DNA of 45,417 bases from Faecalicatena contorta (GCF_021531995.1 NZ_JAFBIZ010000010.1:1-45417), one strand, 5' to 3'; numbered from the stretch's first letter, positions 15,098-24,470 are shown. The notes: generated by a model from the sequence alone, not told the origin. Program-made: numbers and translations.

Positions 15098-15200
15098 GTC
15101 CTGACTGTGGTAGCAGGTGTCATGCTGTTGATATATGCAGATTCATATGACTAGGAAAAGGGATCATTGTTCTGCCCTTTAAAATATTTTGTAAATGTGT

Positions 15201-15206
15201 TATAAT
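15201..15206 (+). promoter_or_regulatory. Extended -10 promoter of asnS
   Basis: TATAAT at 15201 with a TGTGT just before it and TTTAAA as a weak -35 at 17-bp spacing. No T-box leader fits in the remaining 50 bases. Confidence 0.5.
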
Positions 15207-15257
15207 TACTGCAAAGTGCCTATATACATGAGGAATAAATAAAAGGAGTAAAATGGT

Positions 15258-16649
15258 ATGGATTTGATAACGATTCGAGAATTATATAAGAATAAGGAGA
15301 AGTATATTGATCAGAAGCTTACGATTGGGGGATGGGTTCGAAGTATCAGAGATTCCAAAACATTTGGATTTATTGTGGTGAATGATGGAACATTTTTTGA
15401 GCCACTCCAGGTGGTATACCATGACAAAATGGATAATTTTGCAGAGATATCCAAGCTGAATGTAGGAGCAGCGATCATCGTGACAGGAACACTGGTTGCA
15501 ACACCTCAGGCAAAGCAGCCCTTTGAGATACAGGCAGATACCGTAGAAGTGGAAGGCGCATCTGCTCCGGACTATCCGCTTCAGAAGAAGCGTCACAGCT
15601 TTGAATTCCTGCGTACGATCTCACATCTGAGACCGAGGACTAATACGTTTCAGGCAGTATTCCGTGTGCGTTCACTGACTGCCTATGCGATTCACAAGTT
15701 CTTTCAGGAGAGAGGGTTTGTCTATGTGCATACGCCACTGATCACAGGAAGTGACTGTGAGGGTGCGGGTGAGATGTTCAGAGTCACAACACTGGATATG
15801 GAGAATGTCCCAAAGAATGAAGATGGAAGCGTGGATTATTCACAGGATTTCTTTGGAAAAGAGACAAGCCTTACGGTAAGTGGACAGTTAAATGGAGAGA
15901 CCTATGCGCAGGCATTCCGCAATATTTACACATTTGGTCCGACATTCCGTGCAGAGAATTCCAACACAACACGTCACGCGGCGGAATTCTGGATGATTGA
16001 ACCAGAGATGGCATTTGCTGATCTGGATGACGATATGATTCTTGCGGAGTCCATGCTGAAATATGTGATTAATTATGTGCTGGAGAATGCGCCGGAAGAG
16101 ATGAATTTCTTTAACTCCTTTGTAGATAAGGGGCTCCTGGAAAGGCTCCATAACGTAGCATCTTCTGATTTTGCAAGAATCACCTATACAGAAGCAGTGG
16201 AACTTCTGGAAAAACATAATGACAAATTTGAATATAAGGTATCCTGGGGAACCGATCTTCAGACAGAGCATGAACGTTATCTGACAGAAGAGGTATTTAA
16301 GCGTCCGGTATTCGTTACGGATTATCCGAAGGAAATCAAAGCATTCTATATGAAATTAAATGATGATGGCAAGACTGTCGCAGCTGTGGATTGCCTTGTG
16401 CCGGGAATCGGTGAGATCATCGGAGGAAGCCAGAGAGAAGACGATTATGAAAAACTTCTGACCAGAATGAATGAACTTGGATTAAAAGAAGAAGATTATA
16501 AATTCTATCTGGATCTTCGAAAGTATGGATCCACCAGACATTCCGGATTCGGACTGGGATTTGAAAGATGCGTTATGTATCTGACCGGAATGGGCAACAT
16601 CCGCGATGTTGTACCTTTCCCAAGAACTGTGGGAAACTGCGAATTATAA
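15258..16649 (+). CDS. asnS: Asparagine--tRNA ligase
   Basis: 463 residues, the normal length of class IIb AsnRS. It has an N-terminal OB-fold anticodon-binding domain ([25 protein letters not shown]), class II motif 2 region [24 protein letters not shown] and motif 3 [16 protein letters not shown] near the end. It attaches Asn to tRNA-Asn in the cytoplasm. The [11 protein letters not shown] context fits AsnRS rather than AspRS. Two DnaA-like 9-mers and a palindromic repeat follow the stop codon. Confidence 0.95.
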   Translation: MDLITIRELYKNKEKYIDQKLTIGGWVRSIRDSKTFGFIVVNDGTFFEPLQVVYHDKMDNFAEISKLNVGAAIIVTGTLVATPQAKQPFEIQADTVEVEGASAPDYPLQKKRHSFEFLRTISHLRPRTNTFQAVFRVRSLTAYAIHKFFQERGFVYVHTPLITGSDCEGAGEMFRVTTLDMENVPKNEDGSVDYSQDFFGKETSLTVSGQLNGETYAQAFRNIYTFGPTFRAENSNTTRHAAEFWMIEPEMAFADLDDDMILAESMLKYVINYVLENAPEEMNFFNSFVDKGLLERLHNVASSDFARITYTEAVELLEKHNDKFEYKVSWGTDLQTEHERYLTEEVFKRPVFVTDYPKEIKAFYMKLNDDGKTVAAVDCLVPGIGEIIGGSQREDDYEKLLTRMNELGLKEEDYKFYLDLRKYGSTRHSGFGLGFERCVMYLTGMGNIRDVVPFPRTVGNCEL

Positions 16650-16650
16650 A

Positions 16651-16668
16651 TGTGGATAATGTGGACAA
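16651..16668 (+). promoter_or_regulatory. Tandem DnaA-box-like sites after asnS
   Basis: TGTGGATAA (perfect DnaA box) immediately followed by TGTGGACAA (one mismatch), two bases after the asnS stop codon. Confidence 0.5.
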
Positions 16669-16683
16669 CTTTATGAGCAAAAG

Positions 16684-16737
16684 GGGACAGGGCATTTTTA
16701 ATTTGGGACGGAGGATTTTTAAAAATCCTCCGTCCCC
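16684..16737 (+). repeat. REP-like palindromic repeat, copy A
   Basis: A half-unit GGGGACAGGGCATTTTTAA at 16684 is followed by a perfect 32-bp palindrome at 16705-16736 (arm GGGACGGAGGATTTTT with its complement, no spacer). It lies between asnS and the ribosome site of the response-regulator gene. Same orientation as copy C. Confidence 0.8.
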
Positions 16738-16752
16738 ATACAGGAGGGTAGT

Positions 16753-17442
16753 ATGAATATTTTAGTAGTTGATGATGAAAAGGAAATTGCTGATGTAGTG
16801 GAACTTTACCTTCAGAATGACCAGTATAAGGTATTCAAATTCTATACCGGGCAGGATGCGCTGGACTGTATCAACAGTGTGAAGATTGATCTTGCGATTC
16901 TGGATATTATGTTGCCGGACATTGATGGATTTCAGATTCTGAAGCAGATTCGTCAGAAGTATACGTTTCCGGTCATTATGCTGACGGCTAAGACGGAGTA
17001 TATGGATAAGATTACCGGTCTTACACTGGGCGCAGATGATTATATTCCGAAACCGTTCAATCCTCTGGAGCTGGTTGCACGCGTGAAGGCACAGCTTCGC
17101 CGGTATACGCAGTATAATGATGGGGGAAAAGAGGAAGGAGATATTATTGATTTTGGAGGATTGTTTCTGAACCGTACTTCTCATGAGTGCGTATACAATG
17201 AGATGCAGCTTACGCTTACGCCGATTGAGTTTGATATCCTCTGGCTGCTCTGCGAGAACCGGGGAAAAGTGATCAGTTCGGAAGAACTGTTCGAAAAAGT
17301 ATGGCATGAAAAATACTATAAAAACAGTAACAATACAGTTATGGTGCACATCCGTCATTTGCGGGAAAAGATGAGTGCGCCGACCGGGAAGTCTGATTTT
17401 ATCAAGACAGTATGGGGAGTAGGTTATAAGGTTGAAGAATAA
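16753..17442 (+). CDS. OmpR/VanR-family response regulator
   Basis: 229 residues. The receiver domain (1-120) has acidic pocket DD7-8, phospho-acceptor Asp51 (LAILDIMLPD) and the Lys of KPF after GADDYIPKPFNP. The C-terminal winged helix domain has TLTPIEFDILWLLCENRGKVIS and the VWGVGYKVE end. It binds DNA when phosphorylated by the kinase encoded next, which its end overlaps by 11 bases. CAGGAGGG precedes the ATG. The closest look is to VanR-like regulators of Clostridia, but no vancomycin-resistance genes are nearby, so the target is unknown. Confidence 0.92.
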   Translation: MNILVVDDEKEIADVVELYLQNDQYKVFKFYTGQDALDCINSVKIDLAILDIMLPDIDGFQILKQIRQKYTFPVIMLTAKTEYMDKITGLTLGADDYIPKPFNPLELVARVKAQLRRYTQYNDGGKEEGDIIDFGGLFLNRTSHECVYNEMQLTLTPIEFDILWLLCENRGKVISSEELFEKVWHEKYYKNSNNTVMVHIRHLREKMSAPTGKSDFIKTVWGVGYKVEE

Positions 17443-18649
17443 CTATCGAAAGTTAAAATTCAGTATCCTGCTGCAGACGGTTCTTGTAACGGCACTTACC
17501 GTTCTGGTAGGAGGCTTTCTGCTGAATTATGTAATTGACGGAGTATATAATGACAGTTTTGCGGAGACCTTTGTAGGTCTTCTGGAAGCATTTAATGTAC
17601 AGGAAGAAACAGCAAAGCAATTGTACTGGAAACTGATAGGCGACAATAAGATCTTCTTCATGGTTGTCGGTTATCTGATACTTTTTGCTCTTTTTTTCTA
17701 TATAGCACTTTCGAAGATGACCAGTTATCTTGACCAGATTGATCATGGAATTGAAAACATTATTTCGGATTCCACAGAACCGATTCACCTGATTACGGAG
17801 CTTAAGCCGATTGAAATCCGTCTGAATGAAATTAAAGCAACATTAAAACGTCAAGAACTAGAGGCAGAAGAGAGTGAGAAGAAGAAAAATGATCTGGTAA
17901 TCTTTCTGGCACATGATCTGAAGACACCGCTGACCTCTATCGTTGCATATCTCAGTATGCTGGACAGTCATCAGGAGATGCCGGAAGAAGAACGGGAAAA
18001 ATATACACATATTGCGCTTGAAAAATCACTTCGCCTGGGCGAATTGATCAATGAGTTCTTCGATATTACAAGATATAATCTGCAAAATATAGAGATTGAA
18101 CCGCTGGAGATTAATCTGACCATGATGCTGGAACAGATTGCAGATGAATTGTATGGTGTACTCCAGGAAAAATGTCTGACATGCGAAGTTGGTGTAGAAG
18201 AGGATCTGGTGGTATATGGAGATCCGGACAAGCTTGCCCGGGTGTTCGATAATATATTGAAAAATGCGATTGCGTATTGTTACGAAAATACAGTGATCCG
18301 AATAGAAGCATGCAAGAAAAACGGAGATATTGAGATTGTATTTATTAATCAGGGCGATAAGATTCCGGGGGCAATGTTGCAGACGATATTTGAAAAATTC
18401 TACCGGGTAGATAATTCCCGTTCCAGCGGAACGGGAGGAGCAGGCCTGGGACTTGCGATCGCCAAACAGATCGTGGAACTGCATGGAGGGCTGATTCGTG
18501 CAAAGAGTGACGATCATCAGACACAGTTTATCGTGACGCTTCCGGGAAAAGCTGAGGACAAGAAGGAAGAAGGGGCAACACATGAGGTTCATACACATCG
18601 CAGACTTACATTTAGGAGTAAGCCCGGACGCAGGAAGCGCATACAGTAA
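17432..18649 (+). CDS. VanS-like sensor histidine kinase
   Basis: 405 residues. Two membrane helices (about 12-32 and 74-93) enclose a short 40-residue extracellular loop. A HAMP-like linker and coiled region precede the H-box FLAHDLKTPLTS with His161. The N-box is NILKNAIAYC, and the G2 region GTGGAGLGLAIAKQIVELHGG belongs to the HATPase. The start is taken as the TTG at 17432, overlapping the regulator gene. The last 22 codons (EVHTHRRLTFRSKPGRRKRIQ) overlap the start of the next gene and form an unusual basic tail likely dictated by that overlap. The signal sensed is unknown. Confidence 0.9.
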   Translation: MKNNYRKLKFSILLQTVLVTALTVLVGGFLLNYVIDGVYNDSFAETFVGLLEAFNVQEETAKQLYWKLIGDNKIFFMVVGYLILFALFFYIALSKMTSYLDQIDHGIENIISDSTEPIHLITELKPIEIRLNEIKATLKRQELEAEESEKKKNDLVIFLAHDLKTPLTSIVAYLSMLDSHQEMPEEEREKYTHIALEKSLRLGELINEFFDITRYNLQNIEIEPLEINLTMMLEQIADELYGVLQEKCLTCEVGVEEDLVVYGDPDKLARVFDNILKNAIAYCYENTVIRIEACKKNGDIEIVFINQGDKIPGAMLQTIFEKFYRVDNSRSSGTGGAGLGLAIAKQIVELHGGLIRAKSDDHQTQFIVTLPGKAEDKKEEGATHEVHTHRRLTFRSKPGRRKRIQ

Positions 18650-19637
18650 GAAAAGACCGGGTGAGATATGGGATACGTTCCGGAAAATAATCGGGATATG
18701 TAAAGAAGAGAAAACAGAACTTTTGCTGATTGCGGGAGACATTTTTCACCGGCAGCCGCTGCTTCGCGAACTGAAGGAGATGAATTCTATTCTGGCATCA
18801 GCCTCTGACACGGAAGTGGTCATGATTGCAGGAAATCATGATTATATAAAAAAGAATTCCTATTACCAGACGTTTGGCTGGGCGGGAAATGTACATATGA
18901 TTCTGAGCGAGGATATTTCCTGTGTGGAACTTCCAAAGCTTCATACAGCAGTCTATGGCAGCAGTTTTCATACGAGAGAGATTGAGGAAGCGAGATATGC
19001 AGCCGCAGTGCCTGAAAAAAGACAAAAGTATGAGATTTTGCTGGCTCATGGTGGAGATGAAAAGCACATTCCTTTTCAGAGCCGGGAACTGAAACGGTTG
19101 GGATATGATTATGTGGCGCTTGGCCATATTCATAAAATGCAGATACTTGAAGAGAATCGTGTCGCCTATGCCGGCTCGCTGGAACCGACAGATATCAATG
19201 ATACGGGTGTACATGGATATATTGCCGGAGAGATTACAGACAAAGGGTGCAGGATCCGATTTGTGCCTGCGGCATCCAGAGCTTATATTCACATGAATGT
19301 GGAAGTAGACAGGAATATGACAGGACATCTGCTGAAGAATGCAATCAGGAGGCAGATAGAAATGTCTGGTGTTGCCAATATGTATAAGATCATTCTGACA
19401 GGACAACGAGATCCGGATATGATATTTGATCTTGCAGATATGGATCCTTTCGGAAATATTGTTGGAATTGCAGATCACACAAGACCTGCATATCATTTTG
19501 AAAAGTTGATGGAGGAAAATAAAGATAACATTCTTGGACAATTTATTCACAGCCTGCAGGGATATGATCAGGAAAGCGTAGAATATCAGGCACTTTGTGA
19601 GGGAGTGCAGGCATTGATTGAGACGAGAAGAGGATAG
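18582..19637 (+). CDS. YhaO/SbcD-like DNA repair exonuclease subunit (metallophosphoesterase)
   Basis: 351 residues. Calcineurin-like metallophosphoesterase motifs in order: ADLHLG (7-12), GDIFH, GNHD, LLAHGG and GHIHK. These bind two metal ions in Mre11/SbcD-type nucleases. After about residue 225 comes a family-specific cap region. The ATG at 18582 lies inside the kinase gene, 68 bases before its stop. The following gene, 3 bp downstream, encodes the SMC-like ATPase partner, so the two should form an SbcCD-like complex processing DNA ends or hairpins. Confidence 0.85.
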   Translation: MRFIHIADLHLGVSPDAGSAYSKKRPGEIWDTFRKIIGICKEEKTELLLIAGDIFHRQPLLRELKEMNSILASASDTEVVMIAGNHDYIKKNSYYQTFGWAGNVHMILSEDISCVELPKLHTAVYGSSFHTREIEEARYAAAVPEKRQKYEILLAHGGDEKHIPFQSRELKRLGYDYVALGHIHKMQILEENRVAYAGSLEPTDINDTGVHGYIAGEITDKGCRIRFVPAASRAYIHMNVEVDRNMTGHLLKNAIRRQIEMSGVANMYKIILTGQRDPDMIFDLADMDPFGNIVGIADHTRPAYHFEKLMEENKDNILGQFIHSLQGYDQESVEYQALCEGVQALIETRRG

Positions 19638-19640
19638 GGA

Positions 19641-21200
19641 ATGAAGATATGTGAACTGATATTAAAAAACTATGGGAAATTTTCAGACAGACACATAGAA
19701 CTGGGAGAAGGGATCAATGTTCTGTATGGAGAAAATGAGTCGGGGAAGTCTACCATTCATGCATTTATCCGGGGAATGTTGTTTGGAATGGAACGCGGAC
19801 GTGGACGGGCAGCCGTAAATGATGCGTTCAGCATCTATGAACCGTGGGAAAACCCGAACTATTATTCCGGTACTTTGCGATTTGAGAGCGGCGGAAAGAT
19901 ATTCCGGATTGACAGAAATTTTGACAGATATTCAAAGCGGGCAGAACTTATCTGTGAAAATGATGGAGAGCAGCTGTCCATAGAAGACGGAGATCTGACG
20001 GTGCTGCTCGGAGGACTTCAGGCAGAAAGTTATGATAATACGATATCTGTACGTCAGATGAAGGTACAGACGGAGCAGAGCCTTGTCGGAGAACTGCGGA
20101 ATTTTGCGATGAACTGCTATACTTCAGGTGCTTCGGGAATCGATCTGGAGGCGGCGATTCAAAGATTGCAGGAAAAACGCAGGGAGCAGGAACGTTCAGC
20201 GAAAGATTTTCTGGTGGAAAAGCAGCAGAAACGGGAACTGTTAGAACAGGAAGCGTCTTATGTCTGGCGGGATGTTCATCGCCTGGAGGAAGAAAAAAAC
20301 AGTCTGGAAGAGGAACTGGAGCATCGGAGAGAAAAAGAAGAGCATGAAAAAAATGACAGGGAAGATGTGAAAACGGGAATGATGGATGAATTACGGCCGG
20401 CCAAATGGAGAATTCATCCATTTGAAATTATATTGTTTGCCATGATTATTGTACTTCCGTTTGCACTTGTTTCAAAACCATGGAGCTATCTGATATCGAT
20501 CGTTCTGTTTTTGCTCAGCGTAATCTATGTCTGGAATCGGATGAAGGTGGGAAAGAGGCCTGAGAAGACAGAACCGGAGAAGATACTGGAAGAGATTACC
20601 TCGAAGGAGGAGAAAATCTCAACGGAACAGCTGGAATGGTCATGCAGGCATCTTGCGATGGAATTAAAAGAAAAACGAATTCAATATGAGAATCTTCAGG
20701 AAAAGCTGGAAGAGCTGGATGAAGTGGGAGAAGATTACAGAGCGTATGATAAGAGGAAAGATGCAATTTGGCTTGCGATAGAACGTCTACAGGAGCTTTC
20801 CGCCGATATGCAGAAACGGATGCGTAAAGAACTGGATCAGAACATGTCAGAGATCATGTGTGAGATTACAAATGGAAAGTATGAGAAGATGCTGATCGAT
20901 GATGAACTGCATGTCAGTCTGATGAGCGGGGGGCGCCGGATAGTGATGGAACAGGTCAGCAGAGGAACTGTGGAGCAGGTTTATTTTGCACTTCGCATGG
21001 CGTCCGGAAATATGCTGCAGGAAGAAGAACTTCCGATTATTCTGGACGATACGTTTGCATTTTATGATGACGAAAGACTGAGAGCAACTCTGAACTGGCT
21101 GGCGAAGAGCGGAAGACAGGTTATCATTTTCACCTGTCAGAAACGGGAAGAACAACTGTTAAAGGATATGGGAATTCCAATAAAAAGAGAGGAAATCTGA
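19641..21200 (+). CDS. YhaN-like AAA ATPase with central membrane hairpin (SbcC/Rad50-related)
   Basis: 519 residues. Walker A GENESGKST (30-38); Q-loop region SVRQMKVQTEQSL; coiled coils at about 168-245 and 315-405; between them two hydrophobic helices (about 261-277 and 281-298); then the ABC signature-like VSRGTVEQVYFALRMA and Walker B LPIILDDTFAFYDD. This domain order fits YhaN, the partner of YhaO. B. subtilis YhaN is near 960 residues, so the coiled-coil arms here are very short, and the arm tips would be membrane-embedded. The stop TGA forms part of the loop of a shared terminator hairpin. Confidence 0.82.
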   Translation: MKICELILKNYGKFSDRHIELGEGINVLYGENESGKSTIHAFIRGMLFGMERGRGRAAVNDAFSIYEPWENPNYYSGTLRFESGGKIFRIDRNFDRYSKRAELICENDGEQLSIEDGDLTVLLGGLQAESYDNTISVRQMKVQTEQSLVGELRNFAMNCYTSGASGIDLEAAIQRLQEKRREQERSAKDFLVEKQQKRELLEQEASYVWRDVHRLEEEKNSLEEELEHRREKEEHEKNDREDVKTGMMDELRPAKWRIHPFEIILFAMIIVLPFALVSKPWSYLISIVLFLLSVIYVWNRMKVGKRPEKTEPEKILEEITSKEEKISTEQLEWSCRHLAMELKEKRIQYENLQEKLEELDEVGEDYRAYDKRKDAIWLAIERLQELSADMQKRMRKELDQNMSEIMCEITNGKYEKMLIDDELHVSLMSGGRRIVMEQVSRGTVEQVYFALRMASGNMLQEEELPIILDDTFAFYDDERLRATLNWLAKSGRQVIIFTCQKREEQLLKDMGIPIKREEI

Positions 21201-21213
21201 TTAGATTTCCTCT
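21188..21213. terminator. Bidirectional terminator formed by the two gene ends
   Basis: AGAGGAAATC (21188-21197) pairs with GATTTCCTCT (21204-21213). The six-base loop TGATTA is exactly the TGA stop of the plus-strand gene and the TAA stop of the minus-strand gene. T-rich tracts follow on both strands. Confidence 0.75.
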
Positions 21214-22388
21214 CCTCTTTTATATTTATCCACAACATTCTGGATACGTTCGATCGGATTCAGAATACTGCTGATAGAACCGTCATGGTTCAAAGTGTCG
21301 ATCATAAGTGCAATATATTTGCTCATGTCACAGCTGATGTAATATGGGCGTTCCAGAAGTTCTGGAGTCTGATAGATCAGGTTGGTAGTAAGTATCGCGT
21401 CGATGATGCCTTCTTCATATGCTTCATCGAATTTGGAAAGTCCGTTTGTAAACAGGCCGAAAGTTGCTGCGGCAAAGATTCGTTTTGCTTTGCGCTGTTT
21501 TAACTGACGTGCAACATCCAGCATACTGTCTCCGGAAGAGATCATATCATCCAGGATGATGACATCTTTACCTTCAACGGAAGAACCAAGAAACTCGTGA
21601 GCAACGATTGGGTTACGACCGTCAACGACTCTTGAAAAATCACGACGCTTATAGAACATTCCCATATCAAGGTTCAGAACGTTTGCAAGATAGATGGCAC
21701 GTTCTGTTGCGCCTTCGTCCGGGCTGATTGCCATCATATGATCGCTGTCGATCTGCAGATCTTTGAAACGGCGGAACAGTCCTTTGATGAACTGATAAGT
21801 CGGACGTACGGTTTCAAATCCATTTAACGGAATGGCGTTCTGTACACGCGGATCGTGTGCGTCAAACGTTATGATATTGTCAACACCCATGCGGACAAGC
21901 TCCTGAAGTGCGAGTGCGCAGTCAAGGGATTCGCGGCTTCCTCTTTTGTGTTGACGGCTTTCGTACAGGAATGGCATGATAACATTAATACGGCGGGCCT
22001 TTCCTCCTACAGCAGCGATGATGCGCTTCAGATTCTGATAATGATCATCAGGTGACATATGGTTGATGTTGCCTGTTAGAGAGTAGGTCAGACTATAGTT
22101 GCAGACGTCTACCATCAGATACAGATCTTTTCCGCGGACAGATTCATTGATGATACCCTTAGCTTCCCCGGAGCCAAAACGCGGGACTTTTGCGTCAATC
22201 AGATACGTATCTTTTTCGTAGCCGGTAAAAGATACGTCGTTTTTGTGGATATGTCCATCCTCGCGTCTCCATTTGACAAGGTAATCATCTACCTTATTTC
22301 CCATGTCTTTACAGCCATCCAGAGCGATGAGACCAAGTGCTCCGACTGGTATGTTTTCCAGATTACGTTCGTTACGGCGTAACATCAT
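21201..22388 (-). CDS. prs: Ribose-phosphate pyrophosphokinase (PRPP synthase), long form
   Basis: 395 residues. PRPP synthetase hallmarks: VMPFLYESRQHKRGSRE (flexible loop region), FDAHDPRVQNAIPLNGFE, SPDEGATERA, YKRRDFSR, and the PRPP-binding VIILDDMISSGDSM. It makes PRPP from ribose 5-phosphate and ATP for nucleotide, His and Trp synthesis. It is about 75 residues longer than the standard 315-residue enzyme, mainly at the N-terminus and in the loop around 60-110, as in a distinct clostridial subgroup. GGGAGG lies just before the double ATG. It overlaps the dnaC-type gene by 17 bases. Confidence 0.88.
   Translation of the reverse strand: MMLRRNERNLENIPVGALGLIALDGCKDMGNKVDDYLVKWRREDGHIHKNDVSFTGYEKDTYLIDAKVPRFGSGEAKGIINESVRGKDLYLMVDVCNYSLTYSLTGNINHMSPDDHYQNLKRIIAAVGGKARRINVIMPFLYESRQHKRGSRESLDCALALQELVRMGVDNIITFDAHDPRVQNAIPLNGFETVRPTYQFIKGLFRRFKDLQIDSDHMMAISPDEGATERAIYLANVLNLDMGMFYKRRDFSRVVDGRNPIVAHEFLGSSVEGKDVIILDDMISSGDSMLDVARQLKQRKAKRIFAAATFGLFTNGLSKFDEAYEEGIIDAILTTNLIYQTPELLERPYYISCDMSKYIALMIDTLNHDGSISSILNPIERIQNVVDKYKRGEEI
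21226..21234 (-). promoter_or_regulatory. Perfect DnaA-box sequence inside the prs 3' end
   Basis: TTATCCACA at 21226-21234 within the coding sequence for VVDKYK of PRPP synthase. It counts as a perfect 9-mer but may be dictated by the codons. Confidence 0.3.
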
Positions 22389-23388
22389 TAGTACCTCCCA
22401 GGTTTTTTAATAATTTTTTTTGGATACGGATATCATCTCCGGTCAGTCTCAATATGGTGTAGTTGCTGCTGATGCGTGAGAAGATTCGTTCCGAATAAAT
22501 AGATTTTATCTCTTCCAATGCAAGATTGGTAGATATTATCGTTGATTTCTGTCTCAGGATACGTTCATTCAGACAGACGAATAACTGTGATGTTGTAAAT
22601 GAATTGGACAGTTCTGTACCAAGGTCATCAATGATTAAAAGATCACAGTCATAGATATGCTCGCTTGTTTCGGAAGAGGAATCATTCTTTCTTCCAAAGC
22701 GGGTGTCCGCGAACTGGTCAAAGAGCTGTGATGCCGAAAAGTAGATGACAGAATAAGATGCATCCATCAGTTCTTTGGCTATACAGTGAGAAAGAAAAGT
22801 CTTTCCCACACCAGTATCTCCATATAACAGAATATTATGAAATTCTCCGGAAAAAGTATCTGTGAATTCATGACAGACTTTTAGGGCTGTCTGCATGGCT
22901 TCCAGAGAGGATCTTCCGGTCAGCGGATCGATATGGTTGCTGGAATAATAATCAAGAGAACAAGTAGAAAAATTCTCCTTCTCCAGAATATCTCGGAGAT
23001 TAGATTGCGTATATAATAGATCTATGATTGCCCTTTTAAAGCAGTGACATTTCCGGGATCCGATATATCCGGTGTCTTTGCAGTCAGGGCAGGAATAGTG
23101 AAGCTCCAAATAATCCGATGGAAATCCACGAGATACAAGCAGAGCTTTCTTTTTTTCTGATAATAATTCAACCTCTTCCTTTAGCGTGGAGAGAGCGGTT
23201 TCGTCTCCGTCCAGAAGGAGACCGGCTTTTTGGATACTCAAAGAAGAAATGGAATGATCCACTTCTTCCAGTTCCGGGATAAGAGAATATACTTTTTCAT
23301 AGCGCATCCGAAGACGATATTCATTATCCAGTTGTCGTTGTTCGTATGTGCGCATCAGTTGGTCGTACTGAGAATTGGAAAGTGCCAT
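22372..23388 (-). CDS. DnaC/DnaI-type helicase loader ATPase
   Basis: 338 residues. The N-terminal helical region (1-95) is followed by a zinc-binding cluster CPDCKDTGYIGSRKCHC (about 100-116), typical of DnaI. The AAA+ core has Walker A GDTGVGKT and Walker B LLIIDDLG, plus the sensor region STNLALEEI and SRI. It loads the replicative helicase at the origin or restart sites together with DnaD, whose gene is immediately upstream. Naming (dnaC versus dnaI) varies between genomes, so no symbol is given. Confidence 0.88.
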   Translation of the reverse strand: MALSNSQYDQLMRTYEQRQLDNEYRLRMRYEKVYSLIPELEEVDHSISSLSIQKAGLLLDGDETALSTLKEEVELLSEKKKALLVSRGFPSDYLELHYSCPDCKDTGYIGSRKCHCFKRAIIDLLYTQSNLRDILEKENFSTCSLDYYSSNHIDPLTGRSSLEAMQTALKVCHEFTDTFSGEFHNILLYGDTGVGKTFLSHCIAKELMDASYSVIYFSASQLFDQFADTRFGRKNDSSSETSEHIYDCDLLIIDDLGTELSNSFTTSQLFVCLNERILRQKSTIISTNLALEEIKSIYSERIFSRISSNYTILRLTGDDIRIQKKLLKNLGGTNDVTP

Positions 23389-23430
23389 GTCAGAGTCATT
23401 CTCCTTATGTCTGTTGATAGGTTCGTGGAA

Positions 23431-24426
23431 TTATTGCTGTACCAGTTTACGTTCCAGCTCACTCATGTCATAGGATCGTCCGTCAAAATTATTGAATTTA
23501 TTGCCGGTGCTGCCCTTAGAAGAAGCAGCTGGTCTGACAGCCTGTCTTTTCTGGCGCTCCTTTTCGCGCAGATGGTTTTCGTCAAGAACTTCGATGTCCT
23601 TCAGCGTATGTACGTTTTTATCAAACCATTTTTTTAGAATCGAGTCTGTGTAATCAAAGCTCGGCTGATGAATCATGTTCATTGTACGATCACAGGCTTC
23701 CAGAATGATCTCCTGAGAAAAATGGTACTCATCCGTCCATTTGCGGATATATGCGATCTCAGAAGCGGCAGGACCACGTCCTTTGATGCCATAAGCGTGC
23801 AATATGGAATAGTAATTTTTATTATATAGAACAGTAGTGGATTTTGCAACATCTACGGTTTTTATATTCTGTTCATGCCAGGACAGAGCAACCTTCCTGA
23901 TATAATGCATGCTCTTGTGTCCGTTTTCCACACAATATTCAATCAGATATTCAATCAGTTCGGTTGACATGTGCAGCTCATCAAAAAAATAAGTGATCAT
24001 GTCAATATCTGTTGCACAAAGCGTCTTTCCAAGATACTGTTCTGCTACAAACAAAAGCTCTTTAAACTCCTTGCGATCCTTACGGGTGCGATATTGCTGG
24101 ATATTCTGGGGCTTTTCCTGAGGCATGTCCGTTGTCGGCTCATTTTTCCCGACTTCGGCATTTTTTGGGGAATCTTCGCTGTAGTTTATCAGTCCCTGGG
24201 ATTTCCAGTATTTTAAAGCACGTAGAATATCTTTTTCTGTGCATTCTAAAAGATCAGCCATCTCGGATACGGACAGCATTCCGGAGGACTCATCCATATG
24301 GCGCAAAAGAAGAAGATATACCTTTACATATTCTCCGTTTGCTTTCACCATATAACGGTCAATAAATTCATTATCAAGCACGGTGGTATTCACCTGTGCA
24401 TAATTGGTAAGGGTCAGTTCTTTCAT
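23431..24426 (-). CDS. DnaD-domain replication initiation protein
   Basis: 331 residues. An N-terminal winged-helix-like part (1-85, LSVSEMADLLECTEKDILRALKYWKSQGLINYS) is followed by a charged linker and two DnaD-like modules; the second ends with FDYTDSILKKWFDKNV, the YxxxIxxxW signature of DnaD/DnaB. It helps open and remodel origin DNA and recruits the loader encoded next on the same strand, 42 bp downstream. A GGAGG site lies before the ATG. A cluster of DnaA boxes upstream suggests DnaA control. Confidence 0.88.
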   Translation of the reverse strand: MKELTLTNYAQVNTTVLDNEFIDRYMVKANGEYVKVYLLLLRHMDESSGMLSVSEMADLLECTEKDILRALKYWKSQGLINYSEDSPKNAEVGKNEPTTDMPQEKPQNIQQYRTRKDRKEFKELLFVAEQYLGKTLCATDIDMITYFFDELHMSTELIEYLIEYCVENGHKSMHYIRKVALSWHEQNIKTVDVAKSTTVLYNKNYYSILHAYGIKGRGPAASEIAYIRKWTDEYHFSQEIILEACDRTMNMIHQPSFDYTDSILKKWFDKNVHTLKDIEVLDENHLREKERQKRQAVRPAASSKGSTGNKFNNFDGRSYDMSELERKLVQQ

Positions 24427-24470
24427 AATCTTACGCCGGTCCTCCTCATTTGCTCGTTTTCCGTAGAGTC

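Noticed and set aside
15111-15257. T-box riboswitch upstream of asnS
   Set aside because: The leader after the promoter is only about 50 bases and no T-box sequence (TGGNACCGCG) or antiterminator was found.
16753-18649. Vancomycin resistance cluster
   Set aside because: Only VanR/VanS-like regulators are present; no vanH, ligase or vanX-type gene lies nearby, and such kinases are common in Clostridia.
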